Positions 50,124 to 59,853 of a stretch of 64,000 bases of DNA are shown here, piece after piece (the stretch's first letter is position 1; each line of letters begins with the position of its first letter). This stretch comes from Microbacteriaceae bacterium (GTDB taxonomy: Bacteria; Actinomycetota; Actinomycetes; Actinomycetales; Microbacteriaceae). Below the pieces are notes generated by a model, which saw only the letters and a program-made list of their open reading frames with translations, made no database searches and was not told the DNA's origin. The stretch lies in contig SKHB01000022.1 of NCBI GenBank assembly GCA_007117135.1, positions 107,068 to 171,067 on the forward strand, written 5' to 3'. Both the position numbers and the translations under genes were made by a program.

Positions 50124-51398
50124 TCAAGCGTCGAGTGCCCGCCAAGACAGGTCCTCGGAGTGAACAGCCTCACCCGAGACGATCGCCACATCGCTCACCC
50201 CCTGGGACACTAAACGCTCGTACAAGGCTTTCGCGTTTTTTTGAGACTTTGCGAGGACGACCGATGTCCCGGCGTCGACTAATTGGCGTTTTATGTCCAG
50301 CAAACGCTCCACTGAGACATCGGGGCCGTAAATCAGCGCAACACGTTTCGGGGTGTCTGCGGTGGGTGGTGTGACCACCTCCATCAAACGCTCAAAACCT
50401 AGTGAAAATCCGAAAGCGGGGGTGTTTTGGCCGAGGAAACGGCCAATCATGCCGTCGTAGCGACCACCGCCCCCCAGGGAGACTCCCAGTCCCGGGTGAA
50501 CACACTCAACAATTGAACCCGTGTAGTAACCCATTCCTCGAACAAGGGTGGGGTCAAACATCACACGGTCCGGTCCAATGTCTTGGCCGAGTGCCTCCGC
50601 CCACTCAACCAATTCATGGGCGGTGGACACGTCAGCGCCCATCAGCGATGCGATTTCTTCGGCATCCCACGTGCCGTGACCCGCACTTGCCCACTCCACA
50701 ACCGGTTCAAAAACGTCCGTATCAATGTGTGGGCCAAGACGCTCACGTAACTCTGTCAAGACGCCCTCAGCGCCCACCTTGTCCAACTTGTCCAAAATAA
50801 TCAGCGCTGTGAGCTGATCATCCATGGGCACTTGGGCTCTAACGAGCAGCGAGCTGAGAAGCCTGCGATCCCCCACACGAAAGGTGAAAGTGTGAATACC
50901 GAGCTTCTCCAACGCGTCAGCTGTTGCCGTTAACACTTCGCGCTCAGCCAACGAGCTCGGTTCGCCGAGGACGTCGATGTCACACTGGACAAACTGGCGA
51001 AACCGTCCTTTTTGCGGGCGCTCCGCCCGCCACACTGGTCCGATGTGGAGAGCGCGGAAAACAGGGGGTAGGTCTTGATGGTGGCTGGCGTAATACCTGG
51101 CCAGGGGAACGGTGAGGTCAAACCGTAGAGCCAAGTCGCTCAGTTCTTCAACCCTCCCCACAGAGGTCACGTCGTCGACACCAAGTCCCCGGCGCAACAC
51201 AGCGAAGCTCAATTTTTCGTTGTCTCCGCCCAAGCCTGAGTGGAGTACTGCGTGGTCTTCCATCGCGGGGGTTTCCATCGAGTCAAAGCCGTGAAGACGG
51301 TACGTGTCTTCGATAATCCGCTTGACCCGGTCTCTCGTGCGAGCATCCTGGGGAAGAAAGTCGCGCATCCCGCGTGGAGGGTTAACCGGTGACACCAT
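50124..51398 (-). CDS. hisS: Histidine--tRNA ligase (RGMGYY variant)
   Basis: 424 aa, class II synthetase. Motif 2 GPVWRAERPQKGRFRQF, and motif 3 GFSLGFERL identify HisRS. The first histidine-binding motif reads LVRGMGYYTG instead of the common RGLDYYT and the second GGGGRYDGM is normal, marking a distinct HisRS subtype. Twenty bases after mazG and 83 bases before eno; the intergenic stretch 50041-50123 has no other gene. Confidence 0.93.
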   Translation of the reverse strand: MVSPVNPPRGMRDFLPQDARTRDRVKRIIEDTYRLHGFDSMETPAMEDHAVLHSGLGGDNEKLSFAVLRRGLGVDDVTSVGRVEELSDLALRFDLTVPLARYYASHHQDLPPVFRALHIGPVWRAERPQKGRFRQFVQCDIDVLGEPSSLAEREVLTATADALEKLGIHTFTFRVGDRRLLSSLLVRAQVPMDDQLTALIILDKLDKVGAEGVLTELRERLGPHIDTDVFEPVVEWASAGHGTWDAEEIASLMGADVSTAHELVEWAEALGQDIGPDRVMFDPTLVRGMGYYTGSIVECVHPGLGVSLGGGGRYDGMIGRFLGQNTPAFGFSLGFERLMEVVTPPTADTPKRVALIYGPDVSVERLLDIKRQLVDAGTSVVLAKSQKNAKALYERLVSQGVSDVAIVSGEAVHSEDLSWRALDA

Positions 51399-51418
51399 GA
51401 GACCAGTCTGGCAGTGCT

Positions 51419-52081
51419 CTACTCGTTCTTTTCGCCATTGCTCGTCGTTTCTTCAGACACAATGGCACCTTCCAGTTTCGATATTGCACGCCGAAGAGCG
51501 GTGTCCGCATCAATTCCTTGCGCTTCAGCAGTGGCGACCAAGCCCAAGATAGCGTCGCCAATGTCCACCCCGCTGCCCCCTGGTGCACCCGGAGTGCTCA
51601 CGGCGAGGCCGTGTCTCGCCGATCGTTTGAGAAGCGCTTGGGCGCGGGCAATCGGGTGAAGGGAGCGAGGAACTTGGTCCACCACACTTTTTTCTCCGCC
51701 TTTTTCTGCCTTTTTTGCAGCTACCCAGTTTTGTCGAATTTCTTCGACTCCTGACACCTCTAGACCTGCAAAAACATGCGGGTGGCGGCTTCTCATCTTC
51801 TCCGCTGTTTTTCTTGCCACATCATCAATAGTCACGGGAGTGTTTTCGTCACTGGCCAAAATGTCAGCGTGAAAAAACACCTGATACAACACGTCGCCCA
51901 GCTCCTCCACCACCTCGGCACGGTTACCCCGATCGATAGCGTCGACCAGTTCTGCCGTCTCCTCGACCAAAAAAGGGACAAGCGATTGGTGGTCTTGTTC
52001 CCTATCCCACTCACACCCATTCTCCCCGCGCAAGATGGCCATCGTTTCGCGGAGGTAACCAAGCCCGTCTGACGTCGTCAT
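51419..52081 (-). CDS. mazG: MazG family nucleoside triphosphate pyrophosphohydrolase
   Basis: 220 aa. CEWDREQDHQSLVPFLVEETAELVDAI and EELGDVLYQVFFHADI contain the EExxE...ExxD metal site. Removes noncanonical or oxidised NTPs. ATG overlaps the mfd stop by four bases. Same mfd-mazG order as in Mycobacterium. Confidence 0.94.
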   Translation of the reverse strand: MTTSDGLGYLRETMAILRGENGCEWDREQDHQSLVPFLVEETAELVDAIDRGNRAEVVEELGDVLYQVFFHADILASDENTPVTIDDVARKTAEKMRSRHPHVFAGLEVSGVEEIRQNWVAAKKAEKGGEKSVVDQVPRSLHPIARAQALLKRSARHGLAVSTPGAPGGSGVDIGDAILGLVATAEAQGIDADTALRRAISKLEGAIVSEETTSNGEKNE

Positions 52082-55000
52082 GATGTCAGTGTCTCACTGG
52101 CATTCGCTGACTCACTAGCCCCATACAGCGATTCGATGACCCCCTGGACCCAGGTCACCAACGCTTGGTCAGAATAGTCGGGCAGCGGAATGAGAACTAC
52201 TCGCGCGGGAGCCAGATAGTTGCCCTGGGGGTAGAGGCGCTTCAAGCGGACAGTTAGGGAGTCAGGGAGGGGCGGCCCGACAACGCGCAACTTCGACCCC
52301 ATCACCAGAACTTCAGACAATCCGGCTTTCTTTGCCAAGCGCCGAAGACGTGTCACCATGACCAGTGTTGTGAGAGCGACGGGGAATTCTCCGTATCGGT
52401 CGACTAACTCATCGACGACCGCATCAATGTCAGTATCGGTCGATGCCGGCGCGCTGGCCTGGGAGAGTTTTTGGTAGGCCTCTAGGCGAAGCCTGTCGCT
52501 GTCAATATAGTCGGAGGGGATTCTCGCGTCGACGGGAAGTTCGAGGCGAAGCTCTGTCTGTTCGGGGGCAACGTCGCCGCGGAACGTGCCAATGGCTTCC
52601 GCCATCATCCGCAAATACAGGTCAAAACCCACACCTTGAATGTGGCCGGCTTGTTCCGCGCCCAGCAGGTTTCCCGCTCCCCGCAGTTCAAGGTCTTTCA
52701 TCGCAATTCTCATTCCTCCCCCAAGGTCGCTGTTCGCGGCGAGAGTTTCGAGACGCTCAATCGCGGTCTCCCCCATACTGTCTTCCGGGTCGAACAGGAA
52801 ATAGGCGTAGGCGCGCTCCCGACCCCTCCCCACCCGTCCCCGTAACTGGTGAAGTTGGGCAAGGCCGAAACGGTCTGCCCGGTCAACAATCAACGTGTTC
52901 GCGTTCGACACATCGATACCCGTTTCGATGATGGTGGTCGACACTAGGACGTCGTATTCACCGTGATAAAAGTCGAGCATGACTTGTTCAAGTTGAGCCT
53001 CGGGCAGTTGGCCGTGAGCGACTGCGACTCGTGCTTCGGGGACCAGTTCAGACACGCGGCTCGCCACTTTGTGAATCCCCGCAACCCGGTTGTGAACATA
53101 AAACACTTGCCCTTCCCGGAGCATCTCACGTCGAATCGCCGCTTGAATCTGCTGGTCGTCAGCGGGGCCCACATAGCTCAAGATGGGGTGCCGGTTTTCT
53201 GGTGGAGTGTGGAGGGTGGACATTTCTCGAATGCCGGTGACTGCCATTTCTAACGTCCGGGGAATGGGAGTCGCACTCATCGCCAGCATGTCGACATTGG
53301 TGCGCAGTTTTTTGAGCCGGTCTTTATGTTCCACCCCAAAACGCTGCTCTTCATCGACGATAACCAAACCTAAATCTTTGAACCGAATCTGTTCAGAGAG
53401 AAGTCGATGAGTGCCGATGGCCACATCAACCGACCCGTCTGCGAGCCCCTCAATAACGCGTTTGGCTTCTTTCGCCGTCGTGAAACGAGACAGACTGGCC
53501 AACCGAACACCAAAAGGGGCGAACCGTTCGTGAAAAGTCTCAACATGCTGGGCAACCAAAAGTGTGGTGGGGGCAAGAACCACCACTTGTTTGTTGTCGT
53601 GAACAGCTTTAAAGGCGGCTCTGACCGCGATTTCAGTTTTTCCGAACCCCACATCACCGGCGATGAGACGGTCCATCGGAATGGGTCGCTCCATATCTGC
53701 TTTCACCTCATCGATGGTGGTGAGCTGGTCGACAGTTTCCGTAAACGGAAAGGCTTCTTCCAGCTCACGTTGAAACGGTGAGTCCGGGGAGAAGGCAAAA
53801 CCCGGTTGGGACATCCTCGCCGAATACAGCTTCACCAAGTCCACGGCAATATCCCGAACCGCTTTCCTGGCGCGCGACTTGGCCGCCGACCACTCCGCGC
53901 CACCCATTTTGCTGAGCGCCGGAGAATCCCCGCCAACGTAGCGACTTAACACATCGAGCTGGTCGGTGGGGACGTAAAGTTTGTCCGGCGGGTGCCCCCT
54001 CTTACTGGGGGCATACTCCAACACCACAAACTCCCGGGTAGAGACTTTGGCGTCCCGGCCACCGGTTGACACCGGTCTCTCCACCACTTCAACAAAGCGA
54101 CCAATGCCGTGAGTGTCGTGAACGACCAAGTCACCAGTGGACAGCTCCAGCGGGTCAACCCCTTCACGGCGTTTGCTGGCCAGTGTCCGCTGAGTCCTTG
54201 CCGACGCGCTGGATGCTTGACCGAAGAACTGGGCTTCACCGATAACCATGATCTTCTGGTCTGGAGCCTCCCACCCCTCATCGATGGTCGCCTGCATGAC
54301 CGATACGACGGGGGCTTTGTGAAGCTCATCGCCTGGCTCGCATTGCGCCCGGGCAATATCCCATTCGCCTAAAACATCTAGTGCGCGGTGAACAAGGCCA
54401 ATACCTTTTGCCGCCACCACCACCCGATAATCACGTGCCAGTCGACGTCTAATCACATCTGCGACACCGTCCCCGCCTGAGCGTTCCATAGCAATCTCTG
54501 TGAGCGGAAGCCTCACCGCACTGGGCGCCCCCGAATCAAGACTGCCGACAGCTAACCAGGGTCTGTCACCGGCAAAGGCAATAACCTCGTCGCGGCTATA
54601 AAAATTGCCAGCCTCGGCACTTATTGGCGATTGTGCCCCGCCTGCCGCTGCCGCCGCCCACGCCGCTTCAAGAAATTCACGGTGGGTGTCGACCAGGCTG
54701 TGCGCTCTTTGCGTTGTTCGCTCTGGGCCCAGCTCAACGATTCTGGTGGAAGGGGGAAACAGGTCAATGACGGGGACCAGTTTTGACGCCAGAAGTGGCT
54801 GAAGAGATTCCATCCCCTCTACCGCTATTCCGTGAGAGATTTTTTCGAGCATCGTCTCAAGACCGGGGAACTCGGCGGTCAGCTCACGTGCCCGCTGTTT
54901 CACCTGGTCGGTGAGCAACATTTCACGAGCCGGCAAAATATCAAGAAAGTCCAACGTGTCAGGCAAGGACCGCTGGCTCGACACGTCAAACCAGGTCAAC

Positions 55001-55617
55001 TCGTCGACAACCGAGCCAAAGAGGTCTGCCCGGACGGGGTGGTCATCCAGTGGAGAAAACACATCAACAATCCCCCCTCGAACAGCGAAATCACCACGCC
55101 TGGTCACGAGGTCAACCCGGCGGTAGCCAAGGTTCACTAAAGACTCCGCGAGGTGGGAGATGTCCCCGATGTCGTGACCCTGTCGAAGCTGCAGGCTGGG
55201 CACGGCTCTCACTGAATCATTAACCGGTTGGAGGAGCGCGCGAATAGAGGTGACCACGACTAAGGGTTCTGAGTCCACATTTCTGCCTGATAGTTCGCGA
55301 AACACCGATAACCGCTTGGCCACTGTCTGAGGGTGTGGGCTCAAACGTTCGTGTGGAAGTGTTTCCCACGCCGGCAAATCCCACACCCGATATCCGCCAA
55401 AGGAGCGCAGCGCATCCCTCATCTGGTCGCTGTCTCGGCTGGTTGCGGTGACGACCAGCACAACCTCGCCTTTTTGGCAGTCCTGGGCGATTGCGTCAAG
55501 GATGAGAGCGTGTGAGGGCTTGGCGCTCACAATGTGGCCCCCCGCGCGCGACACTTCGACGGCCTGGACAAAGGGCGACGTCGGATGAAGAAACCGGCGC
55601 AACCCCTGAATGCTCAC
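52078..55617 (-). CDS. mfd: Transcription-repair coupling factor
   Basis: 1179 aa. N-terminal UvrB-like region, RNA polymerase-interacting CarD-like domain (DLVVHDTHGIGRFVEVVERP), DNA translocase with RLIAGDVGFGKTEIA (Walker A) and IVDEEQRFGV (DEEQ box), and a C-terminal TRCF domain. Removes stalled polymerase and recruits UvrA. TACACT ends 7 bases before GTG 55617, so it probably has its own leaderless promoter despite lying 31 bases after pth. Confidence 0.97.
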   Translation of the reverse strand: MSIQGLRRFLHPTSPFVQAVEVSRAGGHIVSAKPSHALILDAIAQDCQKGEVVLVVTATSRDSDQMRDALRSFGGYRVWDLPAWETLPHERLSPHPQTVAKRLSVFRELSGRNVDSEPLVVVTSIRALLQPVNDSVRAVPSLQLRQGHDIGDISHLAESLVNLGYRRVDLVTRRGDFAVRGGIVDVFSPLDDHPVRADLFGSVVDELTWFDVSSQRSLPDTLDFLDILPAREMLLTDQVKQRARELTAEFPGLETMLEKISHGIAVEGMESLQPLLASKLVPVIDLFPPSTRIVELGPERTTQRAHSLVDTHREFLEAAWAAAAAGGAQSPISAEAGNFYSRDEVIAFAGDRPWLAVGSLDSGAPSAVRLPLTEIAMERSGGDGVADVIRRRLARDYRVVVAAKGIGLVHRALDVLGEWDIARAQCEPGDELHKAPVVSVMQATIDEGWEAPDQKIMVIGEAQFFGQASSASARTQRTLASKRREGVDPLELSTGDLVVHDTHGIGRFVEVVERPVSTGGRDAKVSTREFVVLEYAPSKRGHPPDKLYVPTDQLDVLSRYVGGDSPALSKMGGAEWSAAKSRARKAVRDIAVDLVKLYSARMSQPGFAFSPDSPFQRELEEAFPFTETVDQLTTIDEVKADMERPIPMDRLIAGDVGFGKTEIAVRAAFKAVHDNKQVVVLAPTTLLVAQHVETFHERFAPFGVRLASLSRFTTAKEAKRVIEGLADGSVDVAIGTHRLLSEQIRFKDLGLVIVDEEQRFGVEHKDRLKKLRTNVDMLAMSATPIPRTLEMAVTGIREMSTLHTPPENRHPILSYVGPADDQQIQAAIRREMLREGQVFYVHNRVAGIHKVASRVSELVPEARVAVAHGQLPEAQLEQVMLDFYHGEYDVLVSTTIIETGIDVSNANTLIVDRADRFGLAQLHQLRGRVGRGRERAYAYFLFDPEDSMGETAIERLETLAANSDLGGGMRIAMKDLELRGAGNLLGAEQAGHIQGVGFDLYLRMMAEAIGTFRGDVAPEQTELRLELPVDARIPSDYIDSDRLRLEAYQKLSQASAPASTDTDIDAVVDELVDRYGEFPVALTTLVMVTRLRRLAKKAGLSEVLVMGSKLRVVGPPLPDSLTVRLKRLYPQGNYLAPARVVLIPLPDYSDQALVTWVQGVIESLYGASESANASETLTS

Positions 55618-55624
55618 TCGCTCA

Positions 55625-55630
55625 AGTGTA
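55625..55630 (-). promoter_or_regulatory. -10 box (TACACT) of leaderless mfd promoter
   Basis: TACACT ends 7 bases before GTG 55617 inside the short pth-mfd gap. Confidence 0.5.
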
Positions 55631-55648
55631 GGGGGACAGCCCGCACAC

Positions 55649-56200
55649 CTACTGCGCGTGGTAGCGCTGTTGGGCAGCTGTCAGACCGTCGGAGATAATC
55701 GCTTGGACAGCATCGACGGAGCGATCCAGCAGGAAGGGAATGTCTTTTCGCTGATCCTTGTCGAATCTATCTAACACGTATTTGGCGGCGTCCATTTGCC
55801 CCGGGGGCCTGCCAATACCTATCCGCACACGAAAAAAATCGGGGCTTGAGAAAGCTCCCTGTACCGACTTAATTCCGTTGTGCCCTCCGTGGCCGCCGCC
55901 ACACTTCAACCGAATGGTGCCGAAGGGAAGGTCAAGGTCATCGTGAATGATAGCCAGTTGCGATACGGGAACTCCGTAGTAGCCAGCTATTTGCTTCGTC
56001 GGGGGGCCACTGACGTTCATGTATCCGGTGGTGTGGGCGACAAAAATAGCCGGATCGGTCGACACTTTCGCCACTGAACCAAAAGATTTTAGTCGACTAA
56101 ACCGTGAGTTCGACTGAGAGGCCCAGTGTTCCACCACCATTTGACCAATGTTGTGCCTGGTCTGGGCATAGTCTTTGCCCGGATTCCCCAAACCCACCAC
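55649..56200 (-). CDS. pth: Peptidyl-tRNA hydrolase
   Basis: At least 183 aa. VGLGNPGKDYAQTRHNIG carries the catalytic His; DDLDLPFGTIRLK and GGGHGGHNGIKSV are Pth blocks. Recycles peptidyl-tRNA. The start is unclear: GTG 56200 would remove about four residues of the first strand (AWLVVGLGNPG). In the same frame no ATG/GTG/TTG lies upstream, but CTG 56254 has GAGG at 7 bases and would add 18 residues. rplY ends at 56257. Confidence 0.93.
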   Translation of the reverse strand: MVGLGNPGKDYAQTRHNIGQMVVEHWASQSNSRFSRLKSFGSVAKVSTDPAIFVAHTTGYMNVSGPPTKQIAGYYGVPVSQLAIIHDDLDLPFGTIRLKCGGGHGGHNGIKSVQGAFSSPDFFRVRIGIGRPPGQMDAAKYVLDRFDKDQRKDIPFLLDRSVDAVQAIISDGLTAAQQRYHAQ

Positions 56201-56256
56201 CAGCCAGGCGCCGCCGGACGGGTCGCCTGCTGGGTGGGAGCGGCGAAAAAACAGGA

Positions 56257-56913
56257 TTAGTCCTCTGAGTCAGAAGCCTCAGCTGATGCGTCGGCTGTCC
56301 CGCCAGAGTCCGCGCCGCCAGCTTCACCGGCTTCGCCCTCGGCGCCTTCTTCACCGGCAACAGGCTCGTCTTCCACCTTCGCCGGGAGTGTAATCGCCAA
56401 GATGAGAGCTTCCGGGTCGGTCAGCAGAGTGCTGCCTTCAGGCATCTGCAGTGCTCCCGCAAGAATCTGGGTGCCTTCTTCGAGGCCATCAACAGACACA
56501 GAAATGGATTCGGGGATGTTGATAGCGTCGGCCTCGAGGCTGATTGTTTGGGTCTCTAGCTGCACCATGGTGCCACTGAAGGGTTCGCCTTCGACGTGAA
56601 TAGCCACGTCCACGGTGACCTTCTCACCTTTACGAATGATCACCAAGTCGAGGTGTTCGATGACCTGTCGAACCGGGTCACGCTGGACATCCTTCACAAG
56701 AACCAGTTTGTCGTCGCCCTCGATGGACAGGTCAATCAGTGCGTTGGCCTTACGAACAAGCAGTGTGGTTTCGTGGCCTGGAAGGGACACGTGTGTCGGG
56801 TCCTCGCCGTGACCGTAAATCACCGCGGGGATGTGACCGGCAGCGCGAAGTTTCCTCGCCGCACCTTTGCCAAAGTCTTTACGATAGCTCGCAGCCATCT
56901 TGTTATCCGACAT
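56257..56913 (-). CDS. rplY: 50S ribosomal protein L25 (CTC family)
   Basis: 218 aa. The L25 domain has AGHIPAVIYGHGEDPTHVSLPG and the TL5/CTC-type second domain follows; the last ~35 residues are an acidic Glu/Ala/Gly/Ser tail. Binds 5S rRNA. ATG with AAAGGAGA upstream. Transcribed towards pth and divergent from gnd. Confidence 0.95.
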   Translation of the reverse strand: MSDNKMAASYRKDFGKGAARKLRAAGHIPAVIYGHGEDPTHVSLPGHETTLLVRKANALIDLSIEGDDKLVLVKDVQRDPVRQVIEHLDLVIIRKGEKVTVDVAIHVEGEPFSGTMVQLETQTISLEADAINIPESISVSVDGLEEGTQILAGALQMPEGSTLLTDPEALILAITLPAKVEDEPVAGEEGAEGEAGEAGGADSGGTADASAEASDSED

Positions 56914-57047
56914 GCTCTAAATCTCCTTTACTGGGCCACGGCCCATTAACCATCTCGAACTCGAACGCTAAGCGTGAGGAGAGACCGTGTGCCTCGCCTA
57001 CCGCGTCGATTACGGAGCATCCGCTCCCTCGCCGAAGTACGACTGTC

Positions 57048-57073
57048 ACTATATCCCACCGGTAAGCTGTCAA
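57048..57073 (-). promoter_or_regulatory. Possible promoter for rplY
   Basis: TTGACA and TATAGT on the minus strand, but only 14 bases apart, in the 202-base gap between rplY and gnd. The hexamers are good and the spacing is poor. The rest of the gap has no gene. Confidence 0.25.
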
Positions 57074-57115
57074 GCGACTCGAGCCAGGGGCCTCCCTTTC
57101 TGCAAAGGAATCTAC

Positions 57116-58555
57116 GTGAGCGCAAGCGCAAATATTGGTGTTGTTGGTTTAGCCGTCATGGGCTCAAACTTGGCCAGAAACTTGGCCAGCCGGGACGGCA
57201 ACACGGTTGCTATCTTCAACAGGTCGGTCGACAAAACCCACCAGCTCGCCGCCAACCACCCCGAAGCCGGGTTCGTCGTGTCGGAGTCTGTTGCTGATTT
57301 TGCAGCATCGCTCACCACCCCGCGAACTGCCATCATCATGGTTCAAGCAGGGAGTGCAACCGATACAGTCATATCTCAACTAGCGGAAGTGTTCGAACCA
57401 GGGGACATCATTGTCGACGGCGGTAATGCGCATTATGCGGACACGATCCGACGGGAAAGTGAGCTTGCCGCAAAGGGCTTGAACTTTGTGGGGGCAGGCA
57501 TTTCTGGCGGCGAAGAAGGCGCACTCAATGGACCGTCGATTATGCCCGGCGGGTCAGCCGAAGCCTGGACAACCCTGGGGCCCATCCTGGAGTCGATTGC
57601 AGCTGTCGCTGAGGGAGAACCCTGTGTCACCCATATTGGCACTGACGGCGCTGGTCACTTCGTGAAAATGGTGCACAACGGCATCGAATACGCGGATATG
57701 CAGCTCATTGCTGAAGCCTACGATTTGCTTCGCCACGGTACAGGTCTCACCCCGGCCGACATTGCCGGCATTTTTCGCGAATGGAACGCCGGTGAACTCG
57801 AAAGCTACCTCATTGAAATCACCGCAGAGGTCCTCGGACACGTCGACCAGCACACCGGATTACCACTGGTCGATGTCATTGCCGACCAGGCAGGGTCAAA
57901 GGGAACCGGAGTGTGGACAGTGCAGAGCGCACTTGACTTGGGCGTTCCCGTCACGGGAATCGCCGAAGCAGTCTTCGCTCGGGGAATCTCCTCCCAGACT
58001 GTTCAACGTCACGCGGCCATTGGTCTTCCTGGCCCGACAAATTCTGCTGCTGTCGACGACGTGGTTGAGTATGTTGAAAACATCCGGTTGGCCCTTTTTG
58101 CGTCAAAGATCGTTGCCTACTCGCAAGGTTTTGACGCTATAGCGCAGGGGGCCATCGAACACTCCTGGACTATCGATCGCGGCGCGGTGGCAAAGATTTG
58201 GCGAGCCGGCTGCATCATTCGAGCCCGCTTCCTCAACCACATTTCCGACGCGTACGCAGAAGAGCCCACCTTGCCACTGCTGCTCGCGTCACCCATTTTC
58301 TCTGATGCTCTCACTCGGGCTGACAAAGCCTGGCGCACAGTCATCCAAGACGCCGTCGCGCGAGGTATTCCGACACCAGCGTTTTCGTCATCGCTTGCCT
58401 ACTACGACCAAATTCGGCGGGAGCGCTTACCAGCAGCGCTCATCCAAGGACAGCGAGACTTCTTCGGAGCTCACACTTATCAGCGGGTAGACAGGCAGGG
58501 CGTGTTTCACACGAATTGGTCGGGCAACCGCAGCGAAGAGAAAATCTCCGACTAA
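57116..58555 (+). CDS. gnd: 6-phosphogluconate dehydrogenase (decarboxylating)
   Basis: 479 aa, the long homodimeric form. VVGLAVMGSNLARNLA binds NADP, SGGEEGALNGPSIMPGG and GHFVKMVHNGIEYADMQ form the active site. Oxidative pentose-phosphate step to ribulose-5-phosphate. GTG 57116 has AAAGGA upstream; the 43-codon upstream frame is not conserved-looking. Its product feeds the PRPP made by prs nearby. Stop interlocks with the permease (CTAA). Confidence 0.97.
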   Translation: MSASANIGVVGLAVMGSNLARNLASRDGNTVAIFNRSVDKTHQLAANHPEAGFVVSESVADFAASLTTPRTAIIMVQAGSATDTVISQLAEVFEPGDIIVDGGNAHYADTIRRESELAAKGLNFVGAGISGGEEGALNGPSIMPGGSAEAWTTLGPILESIAAVAEGEPCVTHIGTDGAGHFVKMVHNGIEYADMQLIAEAYDLLRHGTGLTPADIAGIFREWNAGELESYLIEITAEVLGHVDQHTGLPLVDVIADQAGSKGTGVWTVQSALDLGVPVTGIAEAVFARGISSQTVQRHAAIGLPGPTNSAAVDDVVEYVENIRLALFASKIVAYSQGFDAIAQGAIEHSWTIDRGAVAKIWRAGCIIRARFLNHISDAYAEEPTLPLLLASPIFSDALTRADKAWRTVIQDAVARGIPTPAFSSSLAYYDQIRRERLPAALIQGQRDFFGAHTYQRVDRQGVFHTNWSGNRSEEKISD

Positions 58556-59778
58556 CGCACCTGACGTCCGAATTTTTTGGCGACGGCAAACCACACTGCT
58601 CCCAGCAGAAGTGACACCGCAGCAACGACCACAGACTCTCCAGGCAGAGTAATGATCAACAGCCCACACATGAACAGCCCCACCACGGGGACCACCGGCC
58701 ACACCAGTCGCTCCTCTCTCGTCTGCGCCAAAGCACTCCAATGCCCAATGGCGTAATAGGTGAGTACGCCGGCGCCCGACACGGCTACAAGCCCGGTCAC
58801 ATCGAGCGTCAACACAGCAACGACCGCCACAGCGCCGACAGTTATTTCAGCGACCAGGGGGCCACCGGTTCTGTTAGAGACACGCCCAATAATTCGAGGA
58901 AAGTCACCCTCTCGTCCCATTTGGAGTGCAGTTCTGGACAGTCCCGCCAAAATTGCCAGCAGCGACCCCACACACGCCACAACGGCCAACACACTAACAA
59001 CAACGGGGAGTGCACCCGGGGCAAGAGCTCTCAGTGGGGTGTCGAACTCCCCCGAGTAACCAGGTAACACCCGAGATACTCCCCACCCGACGAGAGCATA
59101 AAGAGCAAGGACAATCACCAAAGCCGCACCAATGGCGCGGGGCAGCGTGCGCCTGGGCTCAACGACTTCCTCTGCGAGCGTCGCCATCCGGGCGTAACCG
59201 GCGAAAGCAAAAAACATGAGAGCCGCCGCGGTCAGCACAGACAATGGTTCGGGCGGTGAGGTCAGCGCGGTGACCGGGACCGTGGGGGTGGTTGTCAGGG
59301 AGAACCCGACAAGGGTCATCAACCCGACTGCCACAATGGTCGCGAGGGTCAAGGACAACCAAGCTGTCTGCCGAATGCCCGAGGCCGTCACCAATGTCCC
59401 AACAGCAAGGAGCCCTGCGGCCACCAACCGCGCGCCTTCTGGCCACACATAACTGGCAGCAATAAGTGAAATGGCCGCCACCGACGCGGTTTTACCGGTC
59501 AGAAACATCCACCCGGCAACAAACCCGATGAAGGGCCCCCGATAGTGTCTGCCGAAGGCGTAAATGCCGCCGGAACGGGGAGTGTTGACAGCCAGCTGGG
59601 TGGTGACCAATGCGTTAAGAGTGGCGATGAGAGCCGCAATTCCCAGCGATAGCAGCATCCATGAACCAGCCAATTCGTAGGCCGGAGCCCAGACGAAAAA
59701 CACTCCCGCCCCCAACATGGCGGCAACACCGATCCCCGTTGACCGCACAACACCGAGCGACCTGGTCAACTGCGTCAT
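58552..59778 (-). CDS. APC family amino-acid permease
   Basis: 408 aa with about 12 membrane helices. GIGVAAMLGAGVFFVWAP is the helix-1 substrate loop of the APC superfamily and NTPRSGGIYAFGRHY the helix-3 region. Likely amino-acid uptake or exchange; substrate unknown. ATG 59778 has TAGGGT ending 7 bases upstream (leaderless); the GTG at 59787 would lie within that box. Confidence 0.87.
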   Translation of the reverse strand: MTQLTRSLGVVRSTGIGVAAMLGAGVFFVWAPAYELAGSWMLLSLGIAALIATLNALVTTQLAVNTPRSGGIYAFGRHYRGPFIGFVAGWMFLTGKTASVAAISLIAASYVWPEGARLVAAGLLAVGTLVTASGIRQTAWLSLTLATIVAVGLMTLVGFSLTTTPTVPVTALTSPPEPLSVLTAAALMFFAFAGYARMATLAEEVVEPRRTLPRAIGAALVIVLALYALVGWGVSRVLPGYSGEFDTPLRALAPGALPVVVSVLAVVACVGSLLAILAGLSRTALQMGREGDFPRIIGRVSNRTGGPLVAEITVGAVAVVAVLTLDVTGLVAVSGAGVLTYYAIGHWSALAQTREERLVWPVVPVVGLFMCGLLIITLPGESVVVAAVSLLLGAVWFAVAKKFGRQVR

Positions 59779-59785
59779 GAGCCTC

Positions 59786-59791
59786 ACCCTA
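59786..59791 (-). promoter_or_regulatory. -10 box (TAGGGT) of leaderless permease promoter
   Basis: TAGGGT ends 7 bases before ATG 59778. Confidence 0.4.
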
Positions 59792-59853
59792 AACGGTGAG
59801 AGTGAACGGGAGGAGAATGCGTGGCCGTAGGCTGGAGGGGTGGGAGGTTACCC

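Noticed and set aside
51396..51410. CAGACT 6 bases before hisS as another leaderless promoter
   Set aside because: It does not match TANNNT, and hisS lies 20 bases after mazG, so read-through is the simpler explanation.
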